Source: Streptosporangium amethystogenes (lineage in GTDB: Bacteria > Actinomycetota > Actinomycetes > Streptosporangiales > Streptosporangiaceae). Taken from it: a stretch of 64,000 nt of DNA. The notes below the pieces were generated by a model. That model was not told the DNA's origin, made no database searches, and worked only from the letters and a program-made list of their open reading frames with translations. The stretch is taken from NCBI RefSeq assembly GCF_000721075.1, contig NZ_JOEQ01000004.1, forward strand, positions 644,897 through 708,896, in the 5' to 3' direction. Below, in pieces: positions 50,733 to 59,838 of the stretch (position 1 is its first letter; each line of letters opens with the position of its first letter). The position numbers and the translations under genes are program-made.

Positions 50733-51413
50733 CTACATCGCGATTCCGTGGAAGTCGCCGGTGATTCGGTAGCCGACGCCGGGTGTGGTGGTGATGATCG
50801 GAGGGTTGCCGAGTTTGCGGCGTAGGCGGCCGACGGTGACGGTGACGGTGTTGGTGAACGGGTCGGCGTGTTCGTCCCAGACCTGTTCGAGCAGGTCCTC
50901 GGTGCTGAGGAAGGCGGGGGCGGCGCGTAGCAGGGCTTCGAGGAGGGCGAATTCCTTGACCGACAGGTCGAGTTGACGGCCGTCGCGGGTGGCCGTGCGG
51001 CACAGGGGGTCGAGCTCGATGCCTGCGGCGCGCAGGGTGCGGGCGCGGGCGAAGGGTTGGCGGCGGGCCAGGGAACGGATGCGTACGACCAGTTCGGGGA
51101 AGTGGAAGGGCTTGGCGAGGTAGTCGTCGGCCCCCAGGGTCAGGCCGCTGACCCGGTCGCCGGGTGAGCCGGCCGCGGTCAGCATGAGGACCATGGCGCG
51201 GTCATCGCGTTCGGTGATCATCTGGCAGAGGATGTCACCGTGGATTCCCGGCAGGTCGCGATCAAGGACGACCACGTCGTAGGCGTTGAGGTCGAGTTTG
51301 GCCGCGGCCTCCAGGCCGTCATGCGCCACGTCCACGGCCATGCCCTGGTCGCGTAGCCCCTCGGCCAGGACGGCCGCCAGGGAACGCGCGTCCTCGACCA
51401 CCAGCACCCTCAC
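50733..51413 (-). CDS. OmpR/PhoB-family response regulator
   Basis: A 226-residue regulator. Receiver domain with the acidic pair in 'VVEDAR', phospho-acceptor Asp51 in 'VVVLDRDLPG' and the conserved Lys in 'DDYLAKPF'. C-terminal winged helix with 'DLSVKEFALLEALLR' and 'TVTVTVGRLRRKLG'. GTG start overlaps the... histidine kinase stop is coupled the same way: kinase ends in the GTGA shared with this start. It likely controls the divergent ABC transporter genes. Confidence 0.93.
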   Translation of the reverse strand: MRVLVVEDARSLAAVLAEGLRDQGMAVDVAHDGLEAAAKLDLNAYDVVVLDRDLPGIHGDILCQMITERDDRAMVLMLTAAGSPGDRVSGLTLGADDYLAKPFHFPELVVRIRSLARRQPFARARTLRAAGIELDPLCRTATRDGRQLDLSVKEFALLEALLRAAPAFLSTEDLLEQVWDEHADPFTNTVTVTVGRLRRKLGNPPIITTTPGVGYRITGDFHGIAM

Positions 51414-52594
51414 GCCGGGACACCTGCCTGCACGTCCGCCAGAGGCAGGGCGATGGCGACCTGGAGGCCGCCCTCGGGCCGGGCACGCAGGTCCAGGCTG
51501 CCACCGTGGGCCGTGGCGACGGCGGCGACGATCGACAGTCCGAGCCCGGAGCCGTTGTCGGAGCCGGTCCGGTCCGCGCCGAGCCGCTGGAACGGCTGGG
51601 CCAGCCGCGCGAGCTGCTCCTGGTCGAGAACTCGCCCGCCCGTCTCCACGACGAGCCGCGCCGTCGCGCCTTCGGCCGTGGCGGCGACCCGGATCCAGCC
51701 GCCGTCGTGGTTGTGGGCGACCGCGTTGTCGATCACGTTGTCGACCATCCGGGACAGGAGCGTCCGGCTTCCCCGTGTCCAGGCACTGTCGTGGACGTCG
51801 CCGTGGTGGACGGTCAGGCTCTTGTCCGTGATGCCGGCGGCCCGGGCGTCCAGGGCGGCGGACACCACGCGGCCGAGCGAGATCGTCGCACGGTCGGACA
51901 GGGCGCCGTGCTGGGTGCGGGCGAGCATGAGGAAGCCTTCCAGCAACCGGTCGACCTGGTCCAGTTCGGTGCGGATCCGGTCGGCGAGGGCGATCGTCTG
52001 CGCCGGTACGGGCTCCGGCTTGGCGATGGCCACGTCCAGCGATGCCCGCATGGTCGCCAGCGGGGTGCGCAGCTCGTGGGAGGCGTTGGCGACGAACCGG
52101 CGCTGCGCGGCGAAGGAGCCCTCCAGCCGTTCCAGCAGCCCGTCGATGGTGTCGGCGAGGTCCTTCACCTCGTCGGCGGGACCCGGCACGGCCAGCCGCT
52201 CGTGCAGGTTGTCGGCGGAGATCCGCCGCGTGGCCGCGGTGATCGTCCGCAGTGGGCGCAGCACCCGGCCCGCGACGATGCGGCCCAGCACGACCGAGAG
52301 CACGGCCATGACGGCGAGCGCGACCGCCGAGCCGACGAGAAGCCGGCCCGATTGGGCCGTCTGCGTCTCCGACAGCTGGGCCTGGAGCCGGGCGACGAGG
52401 TCCTGGGCGGCCGCGGGCGTGGGCCGGGTCGGCAGGTTCCCCAGGGGCGCGGTCTCGCTGATCCGCGTCCCGCTCAGGCCGATGAGGTTGGTGATGACCA
52501 GCAGCCCGACGGCGGACGCGAGGAACATGCCTCCGTACAAGGCGGTGAAGCGCCACCGTACGGTACGGGTCGGCAGCGCCAGGCGTCGCGGCAT
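51410..52594 (-). CDS. Sensor histidine kinase
   Basis: A 394-residue membrane kinase. Helices at about residues 15-38 and 85-110 flank a short outer loop (~45 residues). HAMP, then the H box 'RRFVANASHELRTPLATM', N box 'MVDNVIDNAVAHN' and G box 'GSDNGSGLGLSIVAAVA'. ATG 52594 chosen over a GTG at 52621. Stop overlaps the response-regulator start. The short sensor loop resembles kinases that watch envelope stress or antimicrobial peptides through a partner transporter; the divergent ABC exporter fits that pattern. Confidence 0.93.
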   Translation of the reverse strand: MPRRLALPTRTVRWRFTALYGGMFLASAVGLLVITNLIGLSGTRISETAPLGNLPTRPTPAAAQDLVARLQAQLSETQTAQSGRLLVGSAVALAVMAVLSVVLGRIVAGRVLRPLRTITAATRRISADNLHERLAVPGPADEVKDLADTIDGLLERLEGSFAAQRRFVANASHELRTPLATMRASLDVAIAKPEPVPAQTIALADRIRTELDQVDRLLEGFLMLARTQHGALSDRATISLGRVVSAALDARAAGITDKSLTVHHGDVHDSAWTRGSRTLLSRMVDNVIDNAVAHNHDGGWIRVAATAEGATARLVVETGGRVLDQEQLARLAQPFQRLGADRTGSDNGSGLGLSIVAAVATAHGGSLDLRARPEGGLQVAIALPLADVQAGVPA

Positions 52595-52650
52595 CCTCAG
52601 AATGGTCCCCTCCCGTTCCACGCAGGTCTCCAGGATGCCGTGCCGGACCT

Positions 52651-52687
52651 AACAGCGATGTGACAGCCTCCGTTCGGCCCCTGTCAG
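52651..52687. promoter_or_regulatory. Direct repeats between kinase and ABC genes
   Basis: ACAGC repeated with an 11-bp period (52652, 52663), followed by CTGTCAG (52681-52687) as an inverted half. An ~11-bp direct repeat is the usual layout of OmpR/PhoB-type binding sites. It lies in the 117-bp gap between the divergent genes. Confidence 0.45.
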
Positions 52688-52711
52688 GGCCGCATCCGTA
52701 CAACCGAAGGC

Positions 52712-53629
52712 ATGCAAGCAACCATCGAAGTCACCGGGCTGCGCAAACGGTTCGGGCCGACCGTGGCGCTGGACGGCATGTCCTTCACCGTGAAGCCGGG
52801 ACAGGTCACCGGGTTCGTCGGGCCCAACGGCGCGGGAAAGTCCACCACCATGCGGGTGATCCTCGGCCTGGACGCGGTTGAGAAGGGCAGCGCACTGATC
52901 GGCGGGCGGCCGTACAGGAGCCTGCGCACCCCCCTGCGCCACATCGGCGCGCTGCTGGACGCCGCCGCGCTGCAGCCAAGCCGCAGCGCGCGCAACCATC
53001 TGCTGTGGCTGGCCCACTCCCAAGGGCTGGGTGCCGGGCGGGTGGATGAGGTGCTTGAGCAGGTCGGGCTGACCTCGGTGGCCCGGCGCAAGGCGGGCGG
53101 CTTCTCGCTGGGCATGCGTCAGCGGCTGGGGATCGCCGCGGCGCTGCTCGGCGACCCGCCGGTGCTCATGCTGGACGAGCCGGTCAACGGGCTCGACCCC
53201 GAAGGCATCGTGTGGATCCGCGGCTTCCTGCGCTCGCTGGCCGCCGAAGGACGCGCCGTGCTGGTCTCCAGCCACCTGATGAGCGAGCTGCAAGACACCG
53301 CCGACCATCTCGTGGTGGTAGGCCGCGGCCGGGTCGTCGCCGACACCGGCGTGGCCGGCCTGATCGCCGACACCTCCAAGGGCCGGGTCACGCTGCGCAC
53401 GACGGCACCGGAGCACGCGATGTCGGCGCTGGCACCCGTCGGCGCCACCGTGACCGTCATCGAACACGACACGCTCATCGTCTCGGGGCTGCCGGCCGAG
53501 CGCGTCGTGGCACTACTCAACGCCGACGCGGTGCCGTTCTCCGAAGTGGCCGCCCACCGCGCGACGCTGGAGGAGGCATACCTGGACCTCACCAGGGACG
53601 CGGTCGAATTCCGGGGGGCGACGCGATGA
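52712..53629 (+). CDS. ABC transporter ATP-binding protein
   Basis: A 305-residue ATPase of the antibiotic/bacitracin-export (ABC-2) type. Walker A 'GPNGAGKST', signature 'FSLGMRQRLGIAAALLG', Walker B 'VLMLDEPVNGLDP', H-loop 'SSHLMSE', then a ~90-residue C-terminal extension. Followed by two permease genes with ATGA overlaps. Divergent from the two-component genes. Confidence 0.94.
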   Translation: MQATIEVTGLRKRFGPTVALDGMSFTVKPGQVTGFVGPNGAGKSTTMRVILGLDAVEKGSALIGGRPYRSLRTPLRHIGALLDAAALQPSRSARNHLLWLAHSQGLGAGRVDEVLEQVGLTSVARRKAGGFSLGMRQRLGIAAALLGDPPVLMLDEPVNGLDPEGIVWIRGFLRSLAAEGRAVLVSSHLMSELQDTADHLVVVGRGRVVADTGVAGLIADTSKGRVTLRTTAPEHAMSALAPVGATVTVIEHDTLIVSGLPAERVVALLNADAVPFSEVAAHRATLEEAYLDLTRDAVEFRGATR

Positions 53630-55182
53630 CCGTCACCGTGAACCGCTCCGGACCGGGCGGCCCGGCCCGGCTGCTGCGCGCCGAGTGGACCAAGTTCAGG
53701 ACGGTACGTGGCTGGGTGATCGCCATGACCGCGGGAGCGCTGGTCATCGTGCTGCTCGGCCTGTCGTCCGCCTCAGGCAGCCATGCCTCGTGCGACAACG
53801 GTCCCACCGAGGCCGTCTGTCCCGCGGCTCCCGTAGGGCCGGGCGGCGAAGCCGTGGAGGACAAGTTCTACTTCGTGCACCGGACGCTGGCCGGCAACGG
53901 CAGCATCACCGCCCAGGTGACCTCCATGACCGGCCAGATCCGCAAGCCCGACGTCACCCCCGGGGTTCGGAACGTCGTTCCCGGGCTCGTGCCGTGGGCG
54001 AAGGCCGGAGTCATGGTCAAACAGAGCACCAGGCAGGGTTCGGCCTACGCGGCGATGATGATCACCGGTGCGCACGGGGTGCGGATGCAGCACGACTTCA
54101 CCCACGATGTGGCCGGTCGTCCGGGCGGCGTGTCGAAGGACTCCCCGCGCTGGCTGCGGCTGACCCGCTCCGGTGACACCCTCACCGGGTACGAGTCCAC
54201 CGACGGCACCGACTGGGCCGAGGTCGGCACCGCCCGCCTGTCCGGGCTGCCGGCCACGGTCGAGATCGGGCTCTTCGCCGCCTCCCCCGGCGATCTGACG
54301 GTGACGCAGGGAGATCTCGGCGGATCCATCTCGGCAGCGCGCTTCACCGAGACCACAGCCGTCTTCGACCGGGTCGACCTGGAGGGCGAGACGTCCGGCG
54401 ACGCGTGGCGCAACGACGACATAGGCGTCACGAAAGCGCCCGACGGGTCGTCCCACCATCCGGGCCGCGCCGGCGAATCCGGCGGCACGTTCAGCGTCAC
54501 CGGAGTCGGCGACATCGCGCCGTCCATCGAGGGTCAGACCGTCGAGCGCACCCTCACGGGCGTGCCGGCCGGGCTGATCGTGGTGATCGTGGTGGCGGTG
54601 ATGTTCGTCACCGCCGAATACCGGCGCGGGCTCATCCGCACCACGCTGCTCGCCGTCCCGCGCCGCGGCCGGATGCTGGCGGCCAAAGCCTTCACGATCG
54701 CCACGGTCACCTTCGTCGCCGGACTCGCCGCCAGCGCGATCACGCTGACGTTCGGTACCCGGCTCCTGCGCGCCAACGGCAACCTCATCCTTCCGGTGTC
54801 CTGGCTCACCGAGGTACGGGTCGTCGTCGGCACGGCGGCACTGCTCGCCGTCGCCGCCGTGCTCGCCCTCGCCCTCGGCGCCCTGTTCCGGCGCAGCGTC
54901 GGAGCCGTCATCACCGCCGTCGTGCTGATCGTGGTCCCACACGTTCTCGCCACCACCTCCGTCCTGCCCGACACCGCGGCGCGATGGCTGCTACGCGTCA
55001 CCCCGGCCGCCGGCTTCGCGATCCAGCAGAGCATCCCCGAGTACGCCCACGTGCTCGGTCACTACGCGCCGATCGCCGGCTTCTACCCGCTGGCGCCGTG
55101 GGCCGGCTTCGCCGTGCCGGCCGGCTACGCCGCGCTCGCCCTCGGCCTGGCCGTCGTCCGGCTACGCCGGAGGGACGCATGA
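53626..55182 (+). CDS. ABC-2-type permease with large lectin-like extracellular domain
   Basis: A 518-residue permease. Helix 1 is near residues 30-48 ('VIAMTAGALVIVLLGLSSA'). Then comes an outer domain of about 230 residues resembling a DUF1349/concanavalin-like sandwich ('KFYFVHRTLAGNGSITAQVTSM', 'WAKAGVMVKQSTRQGSAYAAMM', 'RWLRLTRSGDTLTGYESTDGTDWAEV'). Five further helices follow from ~305 ('AEYRRGLIRTTL' marks the usual ABC-2 loop). ATG overlaps the ATPase stop. The outer domain may bind a glycan or the exported ligand; this is inference. Confidence 0.87.
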   Translation: MTVTVNRSGPGGPARLLRAEWTKFRTVRGWVIAMTAGALVIVLLGLSSASGSHASCDNGPTEAVCPAAPVGPGGEAVEDKFYFVHRTLAGNGSITAQVTSMTGQIRKPDVTPGVRNVVPGLVPWAKAGVMVKQSTRQGSAYAAMMITGAHGVRMQHDFTHDVAGRPGGVSKDSPRWLRLTRSGDTLTGYESTDGTDWAEVGTARLSGLPATVEIGLFAASPGDLTVTQGDLGGSISAARFTETTAVFDRVDLEGETSGDAWRNDDIGVTKAPDGSSHHPGRAGESGGTFSVTGVGDIAPSIEGQTVERTLTGVPAGLIVVIVVAVMFVTAEYRRGLIRTTLLAVPRRGRMLAAKAFTIATVTFVAGLAASAITLTFGTRLLRANGNLILPVSWLTEVRVVVGTAALLAVAAVLALALGALFRRSVGAVITAVVLIVVPHVLATTSVLPDTAARWLLRVTPAAGFAIQQSIPEYAHVLGHYAPIAGFYPLAPWAGFAVPAGYAALALGLAVVRLRRRDA

Positions 55183-55943
55183 CACAGCACCTGCACGCGG
55201 AATGGACGAAACTCCGCACGCTGCCGGGCACCGGCCGGCTTCTGCTCACCCTCGTCATGCTGACCGTCGCCGTCAGCGCCGCGGCAGCCGCCGTCGTGTC
55301 CTGCACCTCGGCCGACTGCGGCCACGACCCCGGCAAGATCAGCCTTTTCGGGATCCAAGCAGGCCAGGCGGTCGTCGCCATCCTGGCCGTACTGGCGATC
55401 AGCGGCGAGTTCGGCACCGGCATGATCCACACCACCCTGGCGGCGATGCCGGGACGGATCACCGTCCTGGCCGCCAAGGCCGTCATCCTCACCGGGCTGA
55501 CGGTGGCCGCGGGGAGCGTCGCCGTGCTCGCATCCGCGCTGGCCGGGCGGCGCATCCTGCTCGACAACGGCTTCACCCCCGAGCTGCCGGCCCTCACCGG
55601 CGAGCCGATGCTGCGCGCCGCCCTCGGCTCGGTCCTCTACCTCGCGCTGATCGCCCTGTTCAGCCTCGGCATCGCCACCGCCGTACGGGACTCCGCGGCC
55701 GCCATCGGCGTCGTCCTCGGTCTGCTCTACCTCTTCCCCGCCATCATCCTCATGGTCCCCGACCCGGACGTCGCCAAGCTCCTGTGGCGGATCTCACCGA
55801 TGAACGCCGGGCTCACCATCCAGGCAACCACCCATCTGTCCAGCCTGCCCCTCACCCCATGGGGCGGCCTGAGCGTACTGGCCGCGTGGACCACCGCGGC
55901 GCTCCTGGGCGGCGGGCTGCTGCTGCGGGCACGCGACGCATAA
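55179..55943 (+). CDS. ABC-2-type permease
   Basis: A 254-residue partner permease with six predicted helices, no large outer domain, and the same intracellular motif 'GEFGTGMIHTTLAAMPGR' as the preceding permease. ATG overlaps the previous stop. Completes an exporter of one ATPase and two unlike permeases. Confidence 0.9.
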   Translation: MTQHLHAEWTKLRTLPGTGRLLLTLVMLTVAVSAAAAAVVSCTSADCGHDPGKISLFGIQAGQAVVAILAVLAISGEFGTGMIHTTLAAMPGRITVLAAKAVILTGLTVAAGSVAVLASALAGRRILLDNGFTPELPALTGEPMLRAALGSVLYLALIALFSLGIATAVRDSAAAIGVVLGLLYLFPAIILMVPDPDVAKLLWRISPMNAGLTIQATTHLSSLPLTPWGGLSVLAAWTTAALLGGGLLLRARDA

Positions 55944-56068
55944 GGATGAATCAAGCATTTTGGTAGGGGCTCCCAGCGCCAGTACCCGGGCGGACAGTCC
56001 CGACGGCCATGCCTGCCCCGAGCCACCGTCGGTCGATCCGGCCACGACGACCGCAGGCGTGGCGGCGT

Positions 56069-57004
56069 TCAGCGCCGAATCACCCAGTCCGGCGCCCAGG
56101 TCCCGGCGGTGTCGTGGCCGGTCGCCGCGGCGGCGAGATAGGCGCGGAGGGTGGCCAGCCCCGGGTGGGGGTTGTCGCGGCGCCACAGGAGCGAGTGCGG
56201 GTAGACGGGCGTCGGGTCGGTCACCGGGATGCGGCGCAGGCCATAGCCGGCGGGCCAGATCAGGCGGGTCTGCTCACCCATGAAAGTGGCCAGGGCCGGG
56301 GTGTCGGCGATGGTGTCGAGGAGCGCGTCGGAGCCGAAGTTGGGGCCGGTCGCCTCGATGGTGAGGCCGAACTCGGCGACGAGATCGTCGTAGTAGGCGG
56401 CCCACTCGGTTCCGGGGACGATGCCGGGCATCCAGATCCGGTGCCCGGCGAGCTGAGCGACGGTCACCGACCGGGCACCGGCCAGCGCGTGGGCGGGCCC
56501 GGTGAGAAGCTGGAGCACCTCGTCGAGCGCCCAGACGGACTCGATGTCCTCGGGAAGGGGCCGGCCGGGCACGGCGACGGCGCGGAAGGACGCGTCGATC
56601 GCACCGGACCGGATGGCGGCGACGGTCGTCTCGATGTCGAACAGCATCACCACGTCGAGCTCGATCTCGGGGTGCGCGCGGTGGAAGCCGCGCATCAGGC
56701 CCGAGACCGCGCTGCGCGAGGCGATCACGTCGACGCGCAGTGGACGGCTGCCGGGAAGCACGGACGCGACCGCGCGCTCGGCGACGCGCAGCAGCTCGCG
56801 CGCGTGGGGCAGGAACGCCTGCCCGTCGATGGTGAGCCGGGCCCCGCGCGCGGTGCGGGTGAACAGCCGCACGGCGAGGTCCTTCTCCAGCCCGGCGATG
56901 CGCTTGGAGACGGCCTGCTGGGTGACCGCCAGCTCGGCGGCGGCCTCCTGGAACTGGCCGGTGTCCACGACGGCGACGAACGTGCGCACAGCATCGAGAT
57001 CCAC
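56069..57004 (-). CDS. LysR-family transcriptional regulator
   Basis: A 311-residue LysR regulator. HTH 'FQEAAAELAVTQQAVSKRIAGLEKDLAVRLF' at residues 18-48, then the two-lobed effector domain ('RVDVIASRSAVSGLMRGFHRAHPEIELDVVM'). GTG start. Divergent from the MFS-isochorismatase-like operon, with a LysR-box palindrome in the gap, so it most likely controls that operon and itself. Confidence 0.93.
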   Translation of the reverse strand: MDLDAVRTFVAVVDTGQFQEAAAELAVTQQAVSKRIAGLEKDLAVRLFTRTARGARLTIDGQAFLPHARELLRVAERAVASVLPGSRPLRVDVIASRSAVSGLMRGFHRAHPEIELDVVMLFDIETTVAAIRSGAIDASFRAVAVPGRPLPEDIESVWALDEVLQLLTGPAHALAGARSVTVAQLAGHRIWMPGIVPGTEWAAYYDDLVAEFGLTIEATGPNFGSDALLDTIADTPALATFMGEQTRLIWPAGYGLRRIPVTDPTPVYPHSLLWRRDNPHPGLATLRAYLAAAATGHDTAGTWAPDWVIRR

Positions 57005-57021
57005 GTCGACTGACCTTAGTG

Positions 57022-57038
57022 CACAACTTTCGGTTGTG
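57022..57038. promoter_or_regulatory. LysR-type box between lysR and mfs
   Basis: CACAACTTTCGGTTGTG: a perfect 6-bp inverted repeat with 5-bp spacer, 17 bp in all, close to the T-N11-A layout of LysR boxes. It lies 18 bp upstream of the LysR start, on the side facing the MFS gene. Confidence 0.65.
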
Positions 57039-57135
57039 TGACTTCGGTCGGACGGTTGTTTGACCTGCTTACTCGCTGCGCGTTTTGATCTCCCGAATCA
57101 ATGGATGGTTGTTTCCTGGAGATGGCAGGTGCGCG

Positions 57136-58365
57136 TTGGGAAGGTCGCTGGGGCGGCAGTTCAGGTGGTTCTGGGCCGCGTACGCGGTCAGCACGTTCGG
57201 CACACGGTTCGCGTTCGACGCGTTCGCCCTGATCGCGATTCTCGCTCTGGACGCGGGGCCTGCCGAGGTGTCGGTGCTGGCCGCCGCGGGGCTGGCGGTC
57301 GGAGCGGTGGTCGCGGTGCCGCTCGGGCCGTGGGTGGAGTTCCGGCCCAAACGGCCGGTGATGATCGCGATGGACCTGATCCGGTTCGCGGCACTGATGA
57401 GCGTTCCCGCCGCCTACATGATCGGCCGGCTGAGCTTCGCTCAACTCCTGGTTGTGGCGGTCGTTGTCGGCGCGGCCGACATCGCCTTCACCGCCGCGAG
57501 CGGAGCATGTCTGAAGGCGCTCGTCCGGCCCGAGGACCTGCTCGTCGCGAACGGGCGGTTCGAGGCCACGACCTGGACCGCCACCGCGCTCGGGCCGCCG
57601 CTCGGTACCGCCGCGATCGGGCTGGTGGGCCCGGTGACGAGCGTGGCGGCCAACGCGGTCAGCTTCCTCCTCTCGGCCGTGGGGATCCGCGCCATCGGCG
57701 GGCGGGAGCCACGTCCCGCGCGAACCGCCGCACCGCCCCGGCCCGGAGCCGGCGACCTGCTGGAGGGATGGCGGTACATCCTCGCCAGCCCGGCGCTGCG
57801 CCCGTTGTTCTTCAACACGGTCCTGGTCAGCGGCCTGATCATGGCAGCCTCGCCGCTGCTCGCCGTCCTCATGCTCGGTGACCTCGGGTTCGCCCCCTGG
57901 CAGTACGGCCTCGCCTTCGGCGTCCCCTGCGTCGGCGGCCTCATCGGCTCGCGACTGGCCCGCCCGCTCCTCACCCGGTTCGGACAGCACAGGGTCATGC
58001 TCACCGTCGGGACGCTGCGCGCGTGCTGGCCACTTGGATTGGCCTTCATCGGCCCCGGCCCCGCCGGGCTCTTCCTCGTCATCGCCATCGAACTCGGGCT
58101 GATCACCTGCATGGGCGTGTTCAACCCGGTGTTCGCCACCTACCGGCTCGAACAGCTCCCGTCGGATCGGATCGTCCGCACGCTGTCCGCCTGGTCGATC
58201 ACCAGTAAAGCCACCGTCGCGGCCATGACCGGACTGTGGGGCCTGCTGGCCGGCCTCACCGGCCCCCGCATCGCGATCGCGATCGCCGGTCTCCTCCTGC
58301 TGGCGACCCCGCTCCTCCTCCCCCGACACGACCGCACGCCACTGGAAAGGCGAACACTCGCATGA
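57136..58365 (+). CDS. MFS transporter
   Basis: Major facilitator efflux-type transporter of about 409 residues with roughly 12 hydrophobic segments from 'QFRWFWAAYAVSTFGTRFAFDAFALIAILAL'. The family's loop 2-3 motif is loosely kept ('EFRPKRPVMIAMDLIRF'). The start is uncertain: TTG 57136 (GGCAGG upstream) is used because homologues usually begin just before the first helix; TTG 57085 would add 17 residues. Its stop overlaps the next gene (ATGA). Substrate unknown. Confidence 0.85.
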   Translation: MGRSLGRQFRWFWAAYAVSTFGTRFAFDAFALIAILALDAGPAEVSVLAAAGLAVGAVVAVPLGPWVEFRPKRPVMIAMDLIRFAALMSVPAAYMIGRLSFAQLLVVAVVVGAADIAFTAASGACLKALVRPEDLLVANGRFEATTWTATALGPPLGTAAIGLVGPVTSVAANAVSFLLSAVGIRAIGGREPRPARTAAPPRPGAGDLLEGWRYILASPALRPLFFNTVLVSGLIMAASPLLAVLMLGDLGFAPWQYGLAFGVPCVGGLIGSRLARPLLTRFGQHRVMLTVGTLRACWPLGLAFIGPGPAGLFLVIAIELGLITCMGVFNPVFATYRLEQLPSDRIVRTLSAWSITSKATVAAMTGLWGLLAGLTGPRIAIAIAGLLLLATPLLLPRHDRTPLERRTLA

Positions 58366-58946
58366 GCATCACCCCCGCACACACCGCCCTGCTCGTCATG
58401 GACTATCAGCCCGCGCTCCTCGCGCTGCTCCCCGAAAGCGACGGTGAAGCCCTGCTGGGACGCATGGAAAAGGTGATCGCCGACGTTCGCGCCAAGGGCG
58501 GCACCGTCGCCTATGTCCGGGTCGGCTTCACCGAGGCCGACTGGGCTGCGATCCCGCCCACCAACAGGTCTTTCGCACCGATCGCCCAGCACCGTCTCAT
58601 GCACCACGCAGACCCTGACACCGCCGTCCACGAACGTCTCGCTCCCCAGGACGGAGACATCATCGTGCGCAAGATCCGTCACGGAGGCCTGTCCACCACC
58701 GACCTCGATCAGCGGCTGCGCGAACGCGGCATCACCACTCTGATCATCGCGGGCATCAGTACCAGCGGCGTCGTCCTGTCCACCGTCCTCGACGCGGCCG
58801 ACCGCGACTACCGGCTCTACGTCCTGGCCGACGGCGTCGCCGACCCTGCCCCCGAAGCGCACGACGTCCTGCTCCGTCAGGTCTTTCCCTCACGGGCCCA
58901 CATCCTCGAAACCACCGAGTTGCCCACCCTCCTGCGGGCCGACTGA
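58362..58946 (+). CDS. Isochorismatase-like protein lacking the catalytic cysteine
   Basis: A 194-residue isochorismatase-fold protein. Asp14 in 'LVMDYQP' and Lys104 in 'VRKIRHGG' of the triad are present, but the nucleophile region reads GISTSGVVLST, with valine where the Cys of the family's cysteine hydrolases sits. It may use another mechanism, as true isochorismatases lack the Cys too, or bind without hydrolysis. Coupled to the MFS gene by ATGA and controlled by the divergent LysR protein. Confidence 0.88.
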   Translation: MSITPAHTALLVMDYQPALLALLPESDGEALLGRMEKVIADVRAKGGTVAYVRVGFTEADWAAIPPTNRSFAPIAQHRLMHHADPDTAVHERLAPQDGDIIVRKIRHGGLSTTDLDQRLRERGITTLIIAGISTSGVVLSTVLDAADRDYRLYVLADGVADPAPEAHDVLLRQVFPSRAHILETTELPTLLRAD

Positions 58947-58999
58947 CACCGGCCACGACTCCCGACCCCAAAGCAGCGGGGCCGTGCGCGCTGACCTGC

Positions 59000-59213
59000 T
59001 GTGATTCAGCGCGCGGATCGTTTTCGGCGGTGATGCGGGCGGCGACATCATCGCCAAGGCGAACGTACCGATCAGCGGTGGCGGCGGTGCCCCGCCGGGG
59101 CGCGGTCGCGTACTTCGTCATCAGGTCGTGGTCGTTCTCGATGACCTCGGGCCTGATGGGACGGGTCAGCGCCGGGCCGAGCAGCGGGTAGGGGGCGCCT
59201 TCGCGGGGCCTGA
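59000..59213 (-). pseudogene. Possible Tn3-type transposase remnant
   Basis: In the minus direction a frame reads 'TRPIRPEVIENDHDLMTKYATAPRRGTA', close to the Tn3 transposase segment around 'LIxQQYDQMxKYATAxRxGTA'. Neither start nor downstream homology is visible. The rest of the 58947-59277 gap holds no gene. Confidence 0.35.
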
Positions 59214-59250
59214 CCGAGGCGGAACACGGCTGTGCCGTGTTCCGCCTCGG
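59214..59250 (-). terminator. Terminator of the DUF1062 gene
   Basis: Perfect 16-bp inverted repeat CCGAGGCGGAACACGG / CCGTGTTCCGCCTCGG with a 5-base loop, 28 bp after the stop of the gene at 59278 on the minus strand. Confidence 0.85.
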
Positions 59251-59277
59251 CGGAGGGCATCGCGCCGATACCCGGGC

Positions 59278-59838
59278 CTATTGAACCGGCCACACCAGGA
59301 CGAATGAGAAGTCCAGTTTCGTCCTGCGGTTCAGCGGGATATCGATCTTGACTCTGTGCGCGATCTCATCGCGGCCGATGCCCAACCCATCGGCGATGAG
59401 CCGCTCGGGACGGACCGGCACGGGATCGTCGAAGGTGACCGTGATCTGAAGGGGCCACGGACCCTCGGGAACGGGAGGTGCGTGGAGTTCCCAGCACCCG
59501 TCCCAGTCGAGCGCGAACCGGTTGCGCCGGGCGATCAACGGGTCGAGAAGGGTGTCCACGACAAGGGCGGGCGAGTTGGCCGAGTAGCCGGCCAGCAGGC
59601 CGGCGGGCAGTGAGCGGACCGGGACGCGATCGTGGACGGTGAGCTTGCCGGTCCTGTCACAGGAAACGCAGTTGACCAGGAGCCAGACGTCGAGAAGTTT
59701 GCCGTTGGCGTTGACGCGGAATCTGCCGTTGCCGATGGTGGCGTGGCCGGAAGGGCAGGCCACGCACCGGAGGGCGAGCAGAGGCAGGCGGGTGCGCCGC
59801 ACCGCCCAGGGCAGCACGATATGAGGATGTGAAGACAT
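59278..59838 (-). CDS. DUF1062 protein
   Basis: A 186-residue protein of the DUF1062 family. Two Cys-x2-Cys pairs ('LRCVACPSG', 'VNCVSCDRTGKL') around 'FRVNANGKLLDVWLLVNC' form a probable zinc ribbon; the C-terminal part is a helical domain with 'GRDEIAHRVKIDIPLNRRTKLDFSF'. The family has no known biochemical role; a nucleic-acid-binding or regulatory function is often guessed. Single gene with its own terminator. Confidence 0.85.
   Translation of the reverse strand: MSSHPHIVLPWAVRRTRLPLLALRCVACPSGHATIGNGRFRVNANGKLLDVWLLVNCVSCDRTGKLTVHDRVPVRSLPAGLLAGYSANSPALVVDTLLDPLIARRNRFALDWDGCWELHAPPVPEGPWPLQITVTFDDPVPVRPERLIADGLGIGRDEIAHRVKIDIPLNRRTKLDFSFVLVWPVQ

Noticed and set aside
59072..59293. 73-codon minus-strand ORF after the DUF1062 gene
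   Set aside because: Runs through the terminator stem and is out of frame with the transposase-like remnant.
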